The notes under the pieces were generated by a model. That model did not search any database. It was given only the letters and a program-made list of their open reading frames with translations, and had not been told where the DNA came from. Below, one piece after another: positions 23,577 through 36,191 of a stretch of 64,000 nt of DNA. Each line of letters begins with the position of its first letter. The stretch's first letter is position 1. The DNA comes from Molossus alvarezi (taxonomy: Eukaryota > Chordata > Mammalia > Chiroptera > Molossidae). Position numbers and translations under genes: made by a program. Where the stretch lies: positions 31,776,986-31,840,985 of the forward strand of contig CM073905.1 in the NCBI GenBank assembly GCA_037176705.1. The letters run 5' to 3'.

Positions 23577-25350
23577 AAAGTATGTTTGAAGATTTTAATT
23601 ATAAAAGATTTTTTTTTTTAATGTGCAGAATAGGTGTTACCAACTTATAAAGAAGAGCTGGATGCTCATTTCACAAATGCATCACCAATACTTTTTATGA
23701 CACAGAAAACTATTATGTAAAGAAATATGATACCGGTGACTGAGTTGAAGAGCGATTCAGAAGAGTTGGACTTGGAATGTTAATGAAATGTTAGGAATTT
23801 TTAACTTATTTCTTTGAATATGTTATTCATTTTACGTATGTACAGTAATTGAAAATATATCTCCATAAATTTAGAGGAGCTCTTTAAATAATTACATATT
23901 AAAAATTCTAAGTGTTAAAAACCATGTTAAGTTTAATTGGCAGCTTCCTCCCACCCTTCTGCCACCAGTAATGTATAAACTAATGATATATCTTAAAATT
24001 GGTGATGTCTTAGAATCAGTAAAACACACTAGGAAAGAAAAGCAAATTACTATGGGGTGTTTCTTTTATTGAAATGTTAGTTGTCTTTCTCACCCAGAAA
24101 AGGCTCTACCCAAAAGATAAATGTGTGAGGACAGAGATTCATGACACCTTCAGAGAATTGTAAAAAACTTTTGGATGCTTTGTCTTGAACAAAAACAGTC
24201 TGTGGCTAGCAGGAATGTTTGTTTATTTGTTGTATTTTATTTTCATTTCTTTAGTTATAAATAAAAAAGAATGATTCTGCCAAAGGTTGTTTTGGGAAAA
24301 TTTGGTAAATCATGATGATCCACATAGGCAGGAAAATAGTTATCTTACATACGAAGACAAAGAATATTTATCCAGTTTTATCATTTCCAAAAAGTCCTAT
24401 AAATAAAACCCATGAATGTAAATACACTTCTTCAAATTCTAGGTGTTTGGAGAATATGGGAATGCATTTTGAGATGTCAATTAGTGTGATAAAAGCATTA
24501 AAAATGCATTGTGGATTTAACATGTGTTTTAATTCTGTTAGAATTTTCTGTGGTGAATGCTTTTGTCAAGATAACAAGTAAAATGGAGAGAAAATTTTCT
24601 TATACAAATGTGTTTCCATCCTTGCAATTTTTTGCTATCTTGAATTGAACTAATACAGTTTGAAAGAAAATTAGCTATCTTCTCTAGGGCGTTTTAAGTC
24701 TTTTTATATATGAAAAGAATGTTAGGAATGCATGGGCATTGTTAGTCTGTTGGATTCTCTTGGTGTTAGAGTTACTTGTGGCTCAGTGTTATAATATATT
24801 CCAAAGGCAACTGGAATATTTCTCCAAATGTCAAACATTAATGAACTTATGAGTTCAGGAAATAAATTGATGTTATATTAAAATTTAATTTCCTGACAGT
24901 CTCCCTAAAATCATGTCCTTAAAATTCTATTCAGATACTGCCTTCAAAACATATAAAAAATTTTGTGTAACTCTGACATTATTGGTTTGTTTTTTTTTTT
25001 TGATTCTTCCTGTGAAAATATATGTAATAAATTTGGTATTCTATTTAAATACCTTTAAATAGTACTTTAACAAAACTAGTCTTTGTGATACCACTGTAAG
25101 GTAGAAAGATTAATTTGAGAATTTCAAGTTATTTTAAACTTGGAATAAGCAGGTTGGAAACACTTTTATGGGAGATAGATTGTACCATGCCTATTCTTCA
25201 AAGACTTTAAAATCTAAACACACAGCTCCTTCTTTGTTAAATACTTAACTTCAAGTCTATTTCAGTGTGAGATCATTTATTTACATTTACTGATTATTCA
25301 CTTTGCTTTAGAAAAATGGTTTTAAAGTTTGTTTTTATTTGGATGCCCTG
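23577..25350. other. MED13L: Intron 2 leading to exon 3, no recognisable element
   Basis: AT-rich, apparently unique. No repeat recognised in the 1.8 kb upstream of exon 3. Confidence 0.5.
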
Positions 25351-25463
<113 letters not shown>

Positions 25464-25984
25464 TAAGAGAAGAAACAGCATCAAGGTGGTTTTGAGAAAC
25501 CCAAGTATAATGCTAGATACTCAGAGGGTTTCCTGTAGTTCTCAAAATGCTTTCATGCACAGTTTTATAAAAGTAAAATTATATAACTCTGTTTTTTTAT
25601 ATTGATATAATTTCAAAGTTAGAAAATTTTTAGGAATAGTACAAATAACTCCATACAGTCTTTTACACAGATGCACCAGCAGTTTATGTTTGCCCAGTTT
25701 GCTTTATAATTATTGTGATTGCTTGTCCGAAAACCCCTTTCATTTTGCACGCGCGCGCACATGTATTTTTAAACGATTCCCTTGACCACTTTGAGAGTCA
25801 TTTGCATATCTGAGATTGTTCTAAGTATTGAGGTGTACATTTTCTAAGGACAAGGATATCCTCTCATAGAAACACAGTATAATTATGAAAATTAGGAAAT
25901 TGAACATTGATAAAATTCCATTATCTAATCTTAATTTCAGTTCACGTGTTATCAGTTGTCCCAGTTATGTTCTATTATTATTAT

Positions 25985-26212
25985 TATTTTTTTTATTTTT
26001 ATCCTCACCCGAGGACACGTTTCCATTTTTTGTTCAGATAGAGTGGGAGGGAGAGAGAGGAAGAGAGAGAGAGAGAAACATCGACCTGAAAGGGACACGT
26101 CGAGTGCCTGCCACCCACTGCAACCGAGGCACATGCCCTTAGCGGGTACCGAACCTGGGTCTCTCTGGACCGCAGGCCGATGCTCTAACTGCTGAGCCAA
26201 ATCGGCCAGGGC
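25985..26212 (-). mobile_element. Ves SINE class A, about 520 bp downstream of exon 3
   Basis: Antisense: 'atcctcacccgaggacacgt', GA-rich body, head ending 'aaatcggccagggc'. It lacks about 30 bp of the middle present in other copies ('cacccactgcaaccgagg' joins directly). It is the closest mobile element to exon 3. Confidence 0.87.
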
Positions 26213-27433
26213 TCAATTACCATTATTTATGTTGATACTTAAGTTCGTTCAGATTTGGCCAGTGGAAGCCCCTGTATGATAGCTCTTGTGGTTTTTGACT
26301 TGTCCTCATTATTGTTTGAGCACTCATTAATTCCTGGCATAAAAATATATTCAGGCTCTGGATGGTGTTTTAAGGGAAGAAATAGATAAAGAAGAATGGT
26401 TTAGTTCTACAGGAAATCTTTTCCACTTTACTTTCTGAGTTTATATATTGTACTTGTAGGTGATCAAGGCTGAAAGATACTTTACACTCATGAATTCAGA
26501 ATTTGTGATAAAAACTGAAGTCCAAATCAAGATAACTTATTTTATGAGAAAGTTAATTGTGAAATATGCAATATGTCTTGCAATAAAAGCTTGGAATAGT
26601 TCTAAAGAACTTTGGGTTAGACCTTGGTTTGATTTCAGGATCTGTTACTTGGGCGAGATACCCTAACCTCACTAAGCCTTAGTTAATGCCCTTTAGATTA
26701 GGTATAGGGTACTGTGCAATTTGAGTTTTTGTTAGATGATGTATTTGATGTGTGTTACATAATACCAACCTATTGTTAATGTTTAATAATTATTAATTCC
26801 TTTATCGCATATATTTATTATTTTGCATACTTTGATTTGTGTCATTTGATGAGTTTATTTTGAAACAAATTAAACTGTGCTTATTTTAGGAAATAATAAT
26901 CAAGCTGTTCAATTAGACTGGATGCATTGAGATTTTTTTTTTTGTAAAACTGTAATAATTTTTTTGTTCTTTAAAATAACTTTCAGTAACTGTGTTCTAT
27001 GAATGAAAATTATCCTTCACACAAGGCAGGGAAACATTTTAAATGCTTGTTTTTAGCTCTCTTTATTCACTGTCAGTAGAAAGTGGGTAGGCTAATACAT
27101 GCTTGCCCTTTTGTTCTTCTCATGGCTTAGACCATTTGTTGTAACTTATTTAACTGTTTACAACCTCAGATTATTGAAATGTGGTTACTCTCTTATTCCT
27201 GGCAATTTTCTGTTATGCCATTCCATTTCTATTCAGATAAGACTGACGGGGTTTCCCAGTGTGGATGTTTTGAGTTTGTAGCATGGAAGCCAGCATTGAG
27301 GTGTTTGAAGCAGATCATCAAAGAATATATCACTTGAAGGGTGTTTGCGCTTCCTGAGCCTTTTTTTCCCTACTCTAATAACTATTTCTTATTTTGGAAA
27401 AATGTAGTTAACGTTCATAGCAGCATTTATGTT
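26213..27433. other. MED13L: Intron 3, mostly unrecognised sequence
   Basis: AT-rich. 26590-26740 has a weak MIR-like order ('ggatctgttacttgggcgag', 'ctcactaagccttag'). Nothing else recognised. Confidence 0.4.
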
Positions 27434-28895
27434 AAAAATAATAGTTTTAGACTTCTGGTCAAGATGGCGGCATAGGTAAACGCCTCCTCCCACAACCACA
27501 TCAAAATTAAAACTAAACTACAGAACAAACATCCTTCATAATTGCCTGAAATCAAGCTGAATGGAAGTACTACAACTACAAAATTAAGGAAGCAGCCAGG
27601 AGACTGGTAGGAGGGACGGAGGTGCAGACAGGTTGGTCGCACACCCACATGTGATGGATAAAAATCAGGAGGGACACCTAGGCTGGGAAAATCATCCCTG
27701 AGGAGTGAGAGATCCCTGTCCCATAGCAGGTGCCCAGCTCAGGGTTCCAGTGCCAGGAAGAGAAGTCCCCATAACTTCTGGCAGTAAAAACCAGAGGGAA
27801 CCGAGGCTCAGGGAGGCTGAGGAAGCTGGAACCCCAGGCTCCTCTTGAAGGGCCCAGACATGGACTTAATTGGATTCGCACCGTCTAGGCTCCAGCATGG
27901 GTGAGGCAGCTTGAAAGGCACCAGAGACATATGGGGAAGAACTGAGTTGTTTGGCATCTGGGCGAGGACTGGAGATGCAGCTTTCTCCTGGACATGCTGG
28001 TGGAGGTCTTTGTTCCTTTGGTGAGCCCTTCCCCACAGGGCTGGCAGACGGCAGCCATATCTGGGACTGCAGCAACCTGGCTCACACTGTTTTCCCCACC
28101 CTGGTGATTCCCTGAGGCCCTGCCCCAACCCAGCTTTCAGGCCCACCAAGCTGTTCCCAGTGGCTTTACCATAGAATTGGCCTGTTTTGGCTCCTGCTTC
28201 AGATTTTCCTAAATTCTCTCAAATAAGCAGCATCTGGCTAAGCAAGCCCGATACCTCTGGCTAAGTGGCCCCAGGCCTGGCACTAACAGCAGCCAGCCTT
28301 GGTTCACAACTTGGCTTCGCCTGGGCACCTCCAAGCTCAGCACAAGTAGCAGCCATTAGCAGATCACAGCCATCAGCAGATCACTTTGTAGCTTATGCCT
28401 GGTGGCCCTGGGTAGAACACAGGCAGTGACTGACCTTGCCCCAGAGGCAGCACAGCCAGTGGACAGCTTCAGACCATGTCGAAGCACCACCACCCAGCCA
28501 CCTCCACAAGTGACATACTCAAGGAATGGACTCAGGGAGTACCAGAGCACTGCTGAAGCAAGTCTTGCTCTGTGTGGTGGGCCCTTGCACAGCTGATCAA
28601 GGTTGTCAGGGGTCAGTGGTTAGTGGTCACGGCCAATTCTTACAGCTGATCAGCCTGAGTAAAACCCTCCCATTGACGTGCCAGCAGCAATCAAGACTTA
28701 ATTACAGCAGAAGAGTATAAAGTCCACACGAGGGGTGCTCCTCAAGGGCCCAGCTGGGTGACCAGAGAGGCTGTGCTACTGGACCCCATAGGACACCTAC
28801 TACAATAGGCCACCCTAGGAAGCCTAGGAGACATAGCAGCTCTACCTAATACATAGAAACAAACACTGGGAGGCAGTCAAAATGAGGAGACAAAC

Positions 28896-29743
28896 ATGTC
28901 TCAAATGAAAGAACAGAACAAAACTCCAAGAAAAGAACTAAATGAAATGGAGCTAAGCAATCTAACAGATGCAAAGTTCAAAACACTGTTTATGAGGACG
29001 CTCAGTGAACTCAGCGAGGGCCTCAAAAGCATAATAAAGGCCCAGTCAGAAATAAAGAATAATTTACAGGGAGTCAGTAGTTGAGTAGATAAAGCCAAGA
29101 ACCAGACCATCAATTTGGAATATAAGGAAACAAAAAACACCCAATCAGAACAGCAGAAAGAAAAAAGAATCCAAAAAAATGAGGATAGTGTAAGGAGCCT
29201 GTGGGACAACTTCAAGTATACCAACATTCACATCATGGGGAAGCCAGAAGGAGAAGAGAGAGGTCAAGAAATTGAAAACCTATTTGAAACAATAATGACA
29301 AAACTTCCCTAACTTGGTGAAGGAAACAGACATACAAGTCCAGGAAGCATAGAGAGTTCCAAACAAGATGAACCCAAAGAGGCCCACATCAAGACATACC
29401 GTCATCAAAATGCAAAAGGTTAAAGACAATCTTAAAAGCAGCAAGAGAAAAGTCATTAGTTACCTACAACAGAGCTCCCATAAGGCTGCTAACTGGTTTC
29501 TCAAAAGAAGCTTTGCAGGCCAGGAGGGAGTGGCAAGAAACCTTTAAAGGGATGAAAAGCAGTGACCTACAACCAAGATTACTGTATCCTGCAAAGCTAT
29601 CATTTAGAATTGATAGACATATAAAGAGTCCCCCCCCCCCCAAAAAAAAAAGGAGTTCATCACCGCCAAACCAGTATTATATGAAATATTGATGGGTCTT
29701 CTTGAAGAAGTTCTTCAGAAGATAAAAAAATATGAACAATAAA
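28896..29743 (+). pseudogene. Decayed L1/HAL1 ORF1 protein gene
   Basis: The reading frame begins MSQMKEQNKTPRKELNEM and continues in the same frame past a TGA at 29082-29084 to a segment with EYKETKNTQSEQQKEKR (charged, coiled-coil-like) and KPEGEERGQEIENLFE, which is the RRM-region signature of L1 ORF1 proteins. After 29312 the frame shifts, and later pieces (NLVKETDIQVQ, NKMNPKRPT, then REWQ and LQPRLLYPAKLSF-like segments) lie in other frames with at least one more stop. ORF1p is the nucleic-acid chaperone of L1-type elements; this copy cannot make one. Confidence 0.8.
29630..29654. repeat. Poly-C/poly-A run inside HAL1
   Basis: About a dozen C followed by about ten A, replacing a normally coding stretch of ORF1. 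A probable replication-slippage product and assembly-sensitive. Confidence 0.85.
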
Positions 29744-30169
29744 ATGGCAATAAATACATTATCTATCAACAATTGAATCTACAGAGAAGATTAGCAAACA
29801 ACAGAAACAGACTCATAGATACAGAGAACTTTTTATTGGTTGCCAGATGGGAGGAGAGTTGGGTTAAAAAGGGATTAGGAAGTACAAATTGGTTCATAGA
29901 CTGATGAACCTCAAAGAGAAGGGGGAAGTGGGGTGGAAGGAGAGAAACCAAATAACTTATATGCACATATGCATAACCAATGGACATGGACAGTAGTGTG
30001 GGGAAAGCAGGAAGGCTTTGAGATTGGGGAGGAGGGAGTCGGGGGGGGGGCGGAGGGACATCTGTAATACATTCAACAACAAAGATAAGTTTAAAAAATA
30101 ATAGTTTTAATATTTTTTAACGAATCAGTATATATATTTATATTTACATTTTCTCAGTTGTGATTTTTT

Positions 30170-30560
30170 AAATTAAATTTATTGAGGTTACATTGGTTAA
30201 TAGGATCATACAGGTTTTTTTTTAATTTATTTTTTTATTTTTTTATGATCCTTACTCAAGGATGTTTTTCCATTTATTTTCAGATAGAGTGGGTGGGTGG
30301 GGATTGAGAAACATCACTGTGAGAAAGACACGAGACACATTGATTGGTTGCCTCCTGCATGACCCTGACCAGGGCCAGGACCGAACCATAACTGAGGTAT
30401 GTGCCCTTGACCGGAATCGAACCCAGACTCTTTGATCTGCAGGCCAAAGCTCTAATCGCTGAGCCAAACAGGCCAGGGAGGATCATACAGGTTTTAAGTG
30501 TACATTTGTATGACATGATCTGTATATTGCATTGTGTGTCCATCATCCAAAGTGAACCAT
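30170..30560 (-). mobile_element. Old L1 3' end, antisense, split by a Ves
   Basis: 'ttattgaggttacattggtt' then (after the SINE) 'ttttaagtgtacatttgta' and 'tgtgtccatcatccaaag' match the reverse complement of an old L1 3' UTR. It adjoins the HAL1 insertion. Confidence 0.6.
30219..30478 (-). mobile_element. Ves SINE class A nested in an L1 relic
   Basis: Antisense: T-rich tail, 'atccttactcaaggatgttt', a short non-GAGA body ('gggtgggtggggattgag'), and head ending 'aaacaggccagg'. A perfect 17-bp duplication AGGATCATACAGGTTTT lies at 30202-30218 and 30479-30495. The usual GAGAGA tract is largely missing. Confidence 0.92.
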
Positions 30561-31149
30561 TTTTGTCTTGGTTTGCATATTAAAAAGGTCATACAAGTGG
30601 TTTATTTCTGCTTTTTATTTTTTTAAGTATACGGATTTGTTTAATTAAAAGGGAATTCCATGAACAACCTTGAGAAGCTCCCACTTATAGCTAAGCAGGA
30701 GTCTCATAAATCAACCTTCTAAAACATTGTGGTTGCTAGTGTATACAGAGTCATGAATCACTACATTCGGTTTATCAAAAATAATTTCACTACAGAAATT
30801 AGAATAACATTGTGAACTTCACACACAATAAGAATTTCACTTTTTGCTATTGATTGGTGCTGAGATAATACTGTATTGATGCTATGTAGAGTATTTTAAA
30901 TTCTAGGATAATAAGACTTTCAACATTTTATCATTCATGTACTCATTTGTCCTATAACTCTCCAATATTTGCATATTCTGTATTGTATTCTATGTCTAGC
31001 CAGTGTCACTTGCCATTAAAAAAACACCTTCATGCTGCTTACTTAAGAGCATTTTTCATCAAGGTGTTACACAGAAGCTAACATATCTGGCTTTAGTTTG
31101 ATATATACCCGTCATACATTTCTAGAAGACCATGTTTTTACTGCCTTCA

Positions 31150-31310
31150 AAGACAGGCGATGTTTTGGGTTTTGGTCCTGCCAATTTTCTAACTATATGA
31201 TTTGAGAGAGTAACTCAAGCTCACTGAGCCCCTATTCTTTACTTGTACAATCTTAAGAATTGTTTTACTCAGCACAGTTCCTTTATTGTTATAAGAGCTC
31301 AATCAGAGGT
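31150..31310 (+). repeat. MIR fragment
   Basis: 'gatttgagagagtaactcaa' then 'gctcactgagcccctattct' and 'cagcacagttcctttattg' follow MIR core order; diverged. Confidence 0.45.
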
Positions 31311-31433
31311 TAACTGCTATTAATATCAGCTGATAGAAGTATTGATACCACTTTTTTCAGAGTTGGGCACAACATTAAAAGTCAGTCTATTTACCCAGGT
31401 AATTCTGGAATTCCATTCTATAATATCCTTTTT

Positions 31434-31685
31434 TTTTTTGTTAATCCTCACCGGAGGACATTTTTCCAGTTTTTGTTCAGGTAGAGTGGGAGGGAGAGAG
31501 AGGAACAGAGAGAGAGAGAGAGAAACATCGATGCGAAAGGAACACATCGAGTGGCTGCCACCCGCACAACCGACCAGGGCCGGGGACAAACTGCAACCGA
31601 GGTACGCACCCCTAGCGGGAACCGAACCCGGGTCTCTCAGGACCGCAGGCCGACGCTCTAACCGCTGAGCCAAACCGGCCAGGGC
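31434..31685 (-). mobile_element. Ves SINE class A, well preserved
   Basis: Antisense, very close to the apparent class A consensus. It retains many CpGs in the head ('aggccgacgctctaaccgct'), which suggests youth. A 16-bp duplication CTATAATATCCTTTTT is present at 31418-31433 and 31686-31701. Both pol III promoter boxes are intact on the - strand. Confidence 0.93.
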
Positions 31686-32039
31686 CTATAATATCCTTTT
31701 TATGTGGTCATCTTTTCTTTCCTTGAATACTTCTGGTTATGTGAACATAGCTTCACAAAGGAGGTCTTTACATCTTTAGAGAGGACTCATTGTTAGAAAG
31801 TCTTTCTTATGCTCAGGCAGAAATCTGTTTCCCTGTAACTTTCATTTCTTTATTTTAATTCCTTTCTTTGGTAGTCATGTATAATTTATGTAATTCTACT
31901 TCCATGTGGTTCTTACCCTACAACATTGACACCCCCTTCTCAGTATTTCTTAAGTTGGTCCCATTCTCTTCATTTTGGTTGCCACTGGTCTACATTTTAA
32001 GATACCATGTTTCATGAAGTATTGCAGTGGCCTCTTTCA

Positions 32040-32460
32040 CCAATCAGGTTAGGCTCAGTTATGGTTCAGTAACTAAAGACATGAAAGAATTTCCTCTCTT
32101 GCAACAATCGAGGTTTATTTCTTGCTCATGCTGCTGTCCATTGTGAGTCCTTTACTGCAGCACTCTCTTTCCTGCAGGCAGGATCATGCTGACGAGGCAG
32201 CTCTGTCAGAGACTTGCTGGGCTGTTTGCAGAAGGCAGTGGTACAATTCGTAATAGCCCATTGAAGCCTCTGTTCAAAAGTGGTATATATCACTTCTGCT
32301 CACATATTACTGGCCAAGATATTTACTACCAAAGTCAAATGGATGAGGAAGTAATATCCATTAGTGGGAGGTAACCAAGTCACATGGTCAAGCTTGATGT
32401 CAGTGGGTGAAGGAGGGATAGCACATATTTGGGAAAAGGATACAATCTACCATATCTGTC
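32040..32460. repeat. Probable ancient LTR- or DNA-element relic
   Basis: 'tcttgctcatgctgctgtcc' then 'caggatcatgctgacgaggc' and 'tcacttctgctcacatatta' with '...aagtcacatggtca' resembles an ancient mammal-wide repeat I cannot name reliably. Confidence 0.35.
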
Positions 32461-33393
32461 AGTTGAGGTCGTCTCCCTTCTAATAATCTATCCTCCAAAC
32501 AGGTGCTGGTTATATTACTTAAACACAGATAGGTTTTGAACACATAATTATGGATATATTTATACATGTTTTTTAAAAAAAACAGCCATATTGGCTTCTT
32601 TTGGTATTTTCTTCGTTTGTGATTTCTTAGAATTTCAAAATTTGAATATTTAGGCCTTCCAACTTTTATAATTTTAGATCATGCAGTCATGCTTATTTTT
32701 ATTTCTTCTGAGACAGTATTTGCTTTCTATTTTCTTAATGATTGATTATGTCTTTTTTGGCAAAATGCCCAGAATGATAAAATATCATTAATTTGGTTTT
32801 TATTTATATAGAATCTCTGCTAATTTGACTTTGACTCTCCCTCCCTCCCTCCCTTTCTTGCTACCTTCCTCCCTAAGATTTTAGAATAAAACATAATCTG
32901 ATTTTGATGGAAAGGTATTTTTTCCCTCTAACATGCAAATCATTGCTTTGCATAAAATAGACCATTTATTACATGAGCCTTTAGAAGCTGTTTCACTCTG
33001 TCCTGTCCATACTTACTTAGGGAAACTTTAATCTGTGGGTATTTGACATCTGTAAAACATAATGACTCTTCAGGATAGTCCACTGGTGCTGCTTTCCTAA
33101 TGGATTGTCAGCATATTACCCTCAGTAGTTTATAACACAGCTGTAAAATTGCCTTTGGCCCAGAGCCTCTTGGTTTGCCAAGAGTTGCTGTTTAGGGTGA
33201 AGATATTCATTTGGAAAAGTACAGTAAAGATAACATGAAAATTGGAATTATAATTATGATAACAATAGCATATTTGTAAATTACCACTTTTTAACATCCT
33301 GTGGTATTCTGATCCAATAGAGATGATTATCAGAGGGCAAATGAGCAATGTCCTTGGATATGGTGAGTCAAGGATTTCAAAATAATAAATATA

Positions 33394-33505
33394 CAGGGGT
33401 GGGCAGAAGTAGGTTTACAGTTACAATACAATAATTAATGAATAGTAATATAAGAATAAACTCTGTGGTTCACATACAACTGTAAACTTACTTTTGTTCA
33501 TCCCT
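33394..33505. mobile_element. Tc1/mariner-type MITE (112 bp)
   Basis: The termini are inverted repeats: left CAGGGGTGGGCAGAAGTAGG then TTTACAGTT; right AACTGTAAAC then TTACTTTTGTTCATCCCT, about 27 bp with a few mismatches. TA is present immediately outside each end (33392-33393 and 33506-33507), the hallmark of Tc1/mariner insertion. The interior is AT-rich and noncoding, so the element is nonautonomous. I recall very similar bat/mammal elements but cannot fix the exact family name. Confidence 0.8.
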
Positions 33506-33507
33506 TA

Positions 33508-34565
33508 TTCACGAGAGCATAGTGGTAGGTATAGCCAGCCCTAGGTGAAGAAATGGTGATATAACATTATAACATTGAGAATCCTTGAATATAATGTGAT
33601 AACAGGAACAAGACATGAGTGATCAGTAAAAACCCATTTTACTGAATTGTGACAGAGTGCAGTTCTCTAAAGGACAGTAGGAAAGTGAGTCTTTAGTCCT
33701 AAGTAGTATATGCTTTGAAGGAAGAGACATAAGACATTATAGACACAGGTGAATGAAATCATATGTCTAGTTGTAAATTAATATAGAGAAACATTTATTT
33801 ACTTAATATTTTGGGGATAGGGAAAAATTAAGACTTTAAATTTTTTTAAAAGTAAAAATTTTTTGTGGTTCTTTGGAATTGCATTAGGGTGGATGTTTCA
33901 GGTAGGCTAGGCCTACACAAGAGCCTAACCTTACAGAGATTTTGGAGAGGAGTAATAGGGTATGCTTGGCTAGAGGAGGCAGCATCCACTAGTGCCAGTA
34001 GGAACCCAAGGTAATGGAGTTCCTAATAGAAGGAATCAGTTGAAAAAGCTTTCTTCACCCCTTAAAGTATATGGGTTTTTGTTACCTAGTTGGGAATTGG
34101 GAGCACTGCAGTTTCTAGAAAGGAGACTTCTTTGCATATATGTTTGATATAGATTAGAGTGGTAAGGTAAAGATTTTGAAGCTGGTGAGGTTATTCTGTT
34201 ACGAAGTTACATAAAATTTAGTCTACTTTAGCAGCTCTGGAACTGCTTGATAACACTAAAGTACAGTTTGGTTGAGACTGTGGTAGAGGAACACTATGCT
34301 TGCACGTTTTAATCTATGAAAACTGTCATACCTACATAATTTGATAATTTCAGGGGCACAAAAGAAGCCTAAGTTAGTGGTGGCTCTCTTCCCAACCTCC
34401 TAATTGTCCCATCTGGGAAGTGGCTCGCTGAGTTAGGCCATGGTTGCTGCTGTGGCACCTATAATCTTATATATGTGGTCTACCCATGGCTTTCGGATTA
34501 GAGATTGGGGCTTGCCAACTTTGGAGTCAAGTTGTTTATGTAGTTAATTATTTAGAGCCATGTGA
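33508..34565. other. MED13L: Intron 3, no recognisable element
   Basis: AT-rich sequence without a named repeat or gene. Confidence 0.5.
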
Positions 34566-34570
34566 CATAT

Positions 34571-34603
<33 letters not shown>

Positions 34604-34606
34604 GCA
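34571..34606. repeat. (CA)n microsatellite
   Basis: About 15 CA units followed by GCACGCACA and then a CCCA-rich patch (about 34616-34638). The threonine/histidine-rich open frames over it are artefacts. Confidence 0.97.
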
Positions 34607-35419
34607 CATATCCCCACTCACCCACCCACCCATCCCTCATATTTTCATTTGCCAGCAGCTGTTTTTCTTTTTCTTGAAACTGATTTTTGGGAGGCAGTAG
34701 GGATCTGGAAATTATTTCTAAAGAGAAGTGCTTTTCTAGGACTGTTGCTTGAAGAACATTTTATAAATCTGGAGTCACATAGTGATCTTGCAAAATAATA
34801 TTCTGCTACTTTTCAGAATTATCTTAATAGTAAAGTAATTTTGAAAATCTCAGTAATAATGACTGGGGTTACTGCATGGACAACCAGGGTTAACTGATAT
34901 ATAGTCTTGGCACTATTTATGATGTTGATTTAAAGCAATTTTTTTTTAGCAGATGGAGTGTGTTTGCTAGGTTTACATATTTATTAAGTTAAATATAATT
35001 TTTTTCACTCAAAAAACAATAGATTGATAGGATATACACAAGGGAAATTATACTTCTGATATTCTTTAGTTATCTTTTATTTCTTTTAAAAAGCTTTACT
35101 GTATTCGCTTCAAGTATATTTAAAGCATATGGGCAGTAGTGCTAGTCTTTCAAAACATTTTTAACATCAGTGTGATTCCCCACACGTTGAATATCTACTA
35201 TGATTTTTAGTCTGCAGTGAGAGTTGATGGGCTATAAAGAAGTGCAGTATATAGATCCCCCCCCCCTTAAACAGTGAGTGTCTCAATAGCGAGAACACAT
35301 AAACACAAGAAAGTGAAAATAGTAATATGAGGTTGTCCATGATTAGTGGTTACAAAAAGAAGAACGATGTTACATAGTGAATAGGAAAATACTTTTTGGT
35401 GTATAACATTCATTTCTCA

Positions 35420-35800
35420 GATATTTCTCAGATATTTATTCATTTCTCAGAGCACCTACTAGTACAGAGCAGAACATAAAGCATATTACATAATAGGCAC
35501 TTGAATATTGTTAGTGAATAAGATAGACACTATGTCTTTCCCCAAATTGCTTCTAGTTTCTTGGCAGAAAAGAGCCATAGAAATGAATTATTACAACTCA
35601 GGTGTGAAAGTGCTGATTTGTAGATGTTAGAGTACTGAGCAGGCTGATCTGGGACAGGAAAGATGAATAGAATTAAATTAGATGAGGAAGGGATAGAGTG
35701 GGACGGGAGAGGGATTCCAGGCCCAAAGGAGGTTTACTAGCGATTAATGGTGGTATTTAGTACATAAGTTCTTAATCTAGGATCTACTTCAGGGAGTTCA
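35420..35800 (-). repeat. Probable L2 fragment, antisense
   Basis: 'tgttagtgaataagataga', 'aactcaggtgtgaaagtgct' and 'gattccaggcccaaagg' suggest the reverse complement of an L2 3' region; strongly diverged. Confidence 0.35.
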
Positions 35801-35880
35801 CCAATTCTGTGGAATTGTATGTGATATTTTGCTCTTCCACGCATTTTTCAGGAGAAAGATTCTATAATAACTTTCATTAG

Positions 35881-35986
35881 TTTTTTTTTTTTTTTTTTTT
35901 TGGTATGTGCTCCTAGCAGGAACCAAACCCAGAACTCTCTGGTCCACTGGCCGACGCTCCAACTGCTGGGCCAAACTGGCCAGGGC
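35881..35986 (-). mobile_element. Short head-only Ves SINE (class D)
   Basis: Poly-T of 21 followed at once by 'ggtatgtgctcctagcagga', 'accaaacccagaactctctg' and a head ending 'aaactggccagggc'. As in the other short copies, the element is only the tRNA-like head plus a tail. Confidence 0.85.
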
Positions 35987-36191
35987 AGATTTTTTTTAAC
36001 TCATAGAATCATGACTCCCAAATGATTGAGAACCAAAGGCTTACTACCTCAGTATACTATTGAGCTACGTAGTCCAAGTATCAATCAGATAGTAGAACTG
36101 TCTTCCTTTGCGAAGACACACTTACTTCTCTCTCATTTCTTTCCAAACCTCAAAAGACCAGGTTCTCTTAGGGTACCTGTGAGTCAGTCAG

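Larger units (their letters stand above)
27450..30093 (+). mobile_element. Near-full-length HAL1-like (half-L1) retrotransposon
   Basis: Starts GACTTCTGGTCAAGATGGCGG, a typical L1-type 5' start with a YY1-like CAAGATGGCGGC at 27460-27471. It has a GC-richer 5' UTR of about 1.4 kb, a decayed ORF1 (28896 to about 29743) and then directly a 3' UTR ending 'aacaacaaagataagttt'. There is no reverse-transcriptase ORF2. That layout (ORF1 only, about 2.6 kb) is the definition of HAL1 elements. A target duplication AAAAATAATAGTTTTA is present at 27434-27449 and 30094-30109, so this is a complete insertion. An ORF2 deletion in an ordinary L1 is the alternative. Confidence 0.82.

Noticed and set aside
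27678..28550. Several 64-113 residue frames, mostly on the - strand
   Set aside because: They lie in the GC-richer 5' UTR of the HAL1-like element and resemble no protein; stops are rarer there because of base composition.
34486..34798. His/Thr-rich frames near 34560
   Set aside because: They are translations of a (CA)n microsatellite and the CCCA patch after it.
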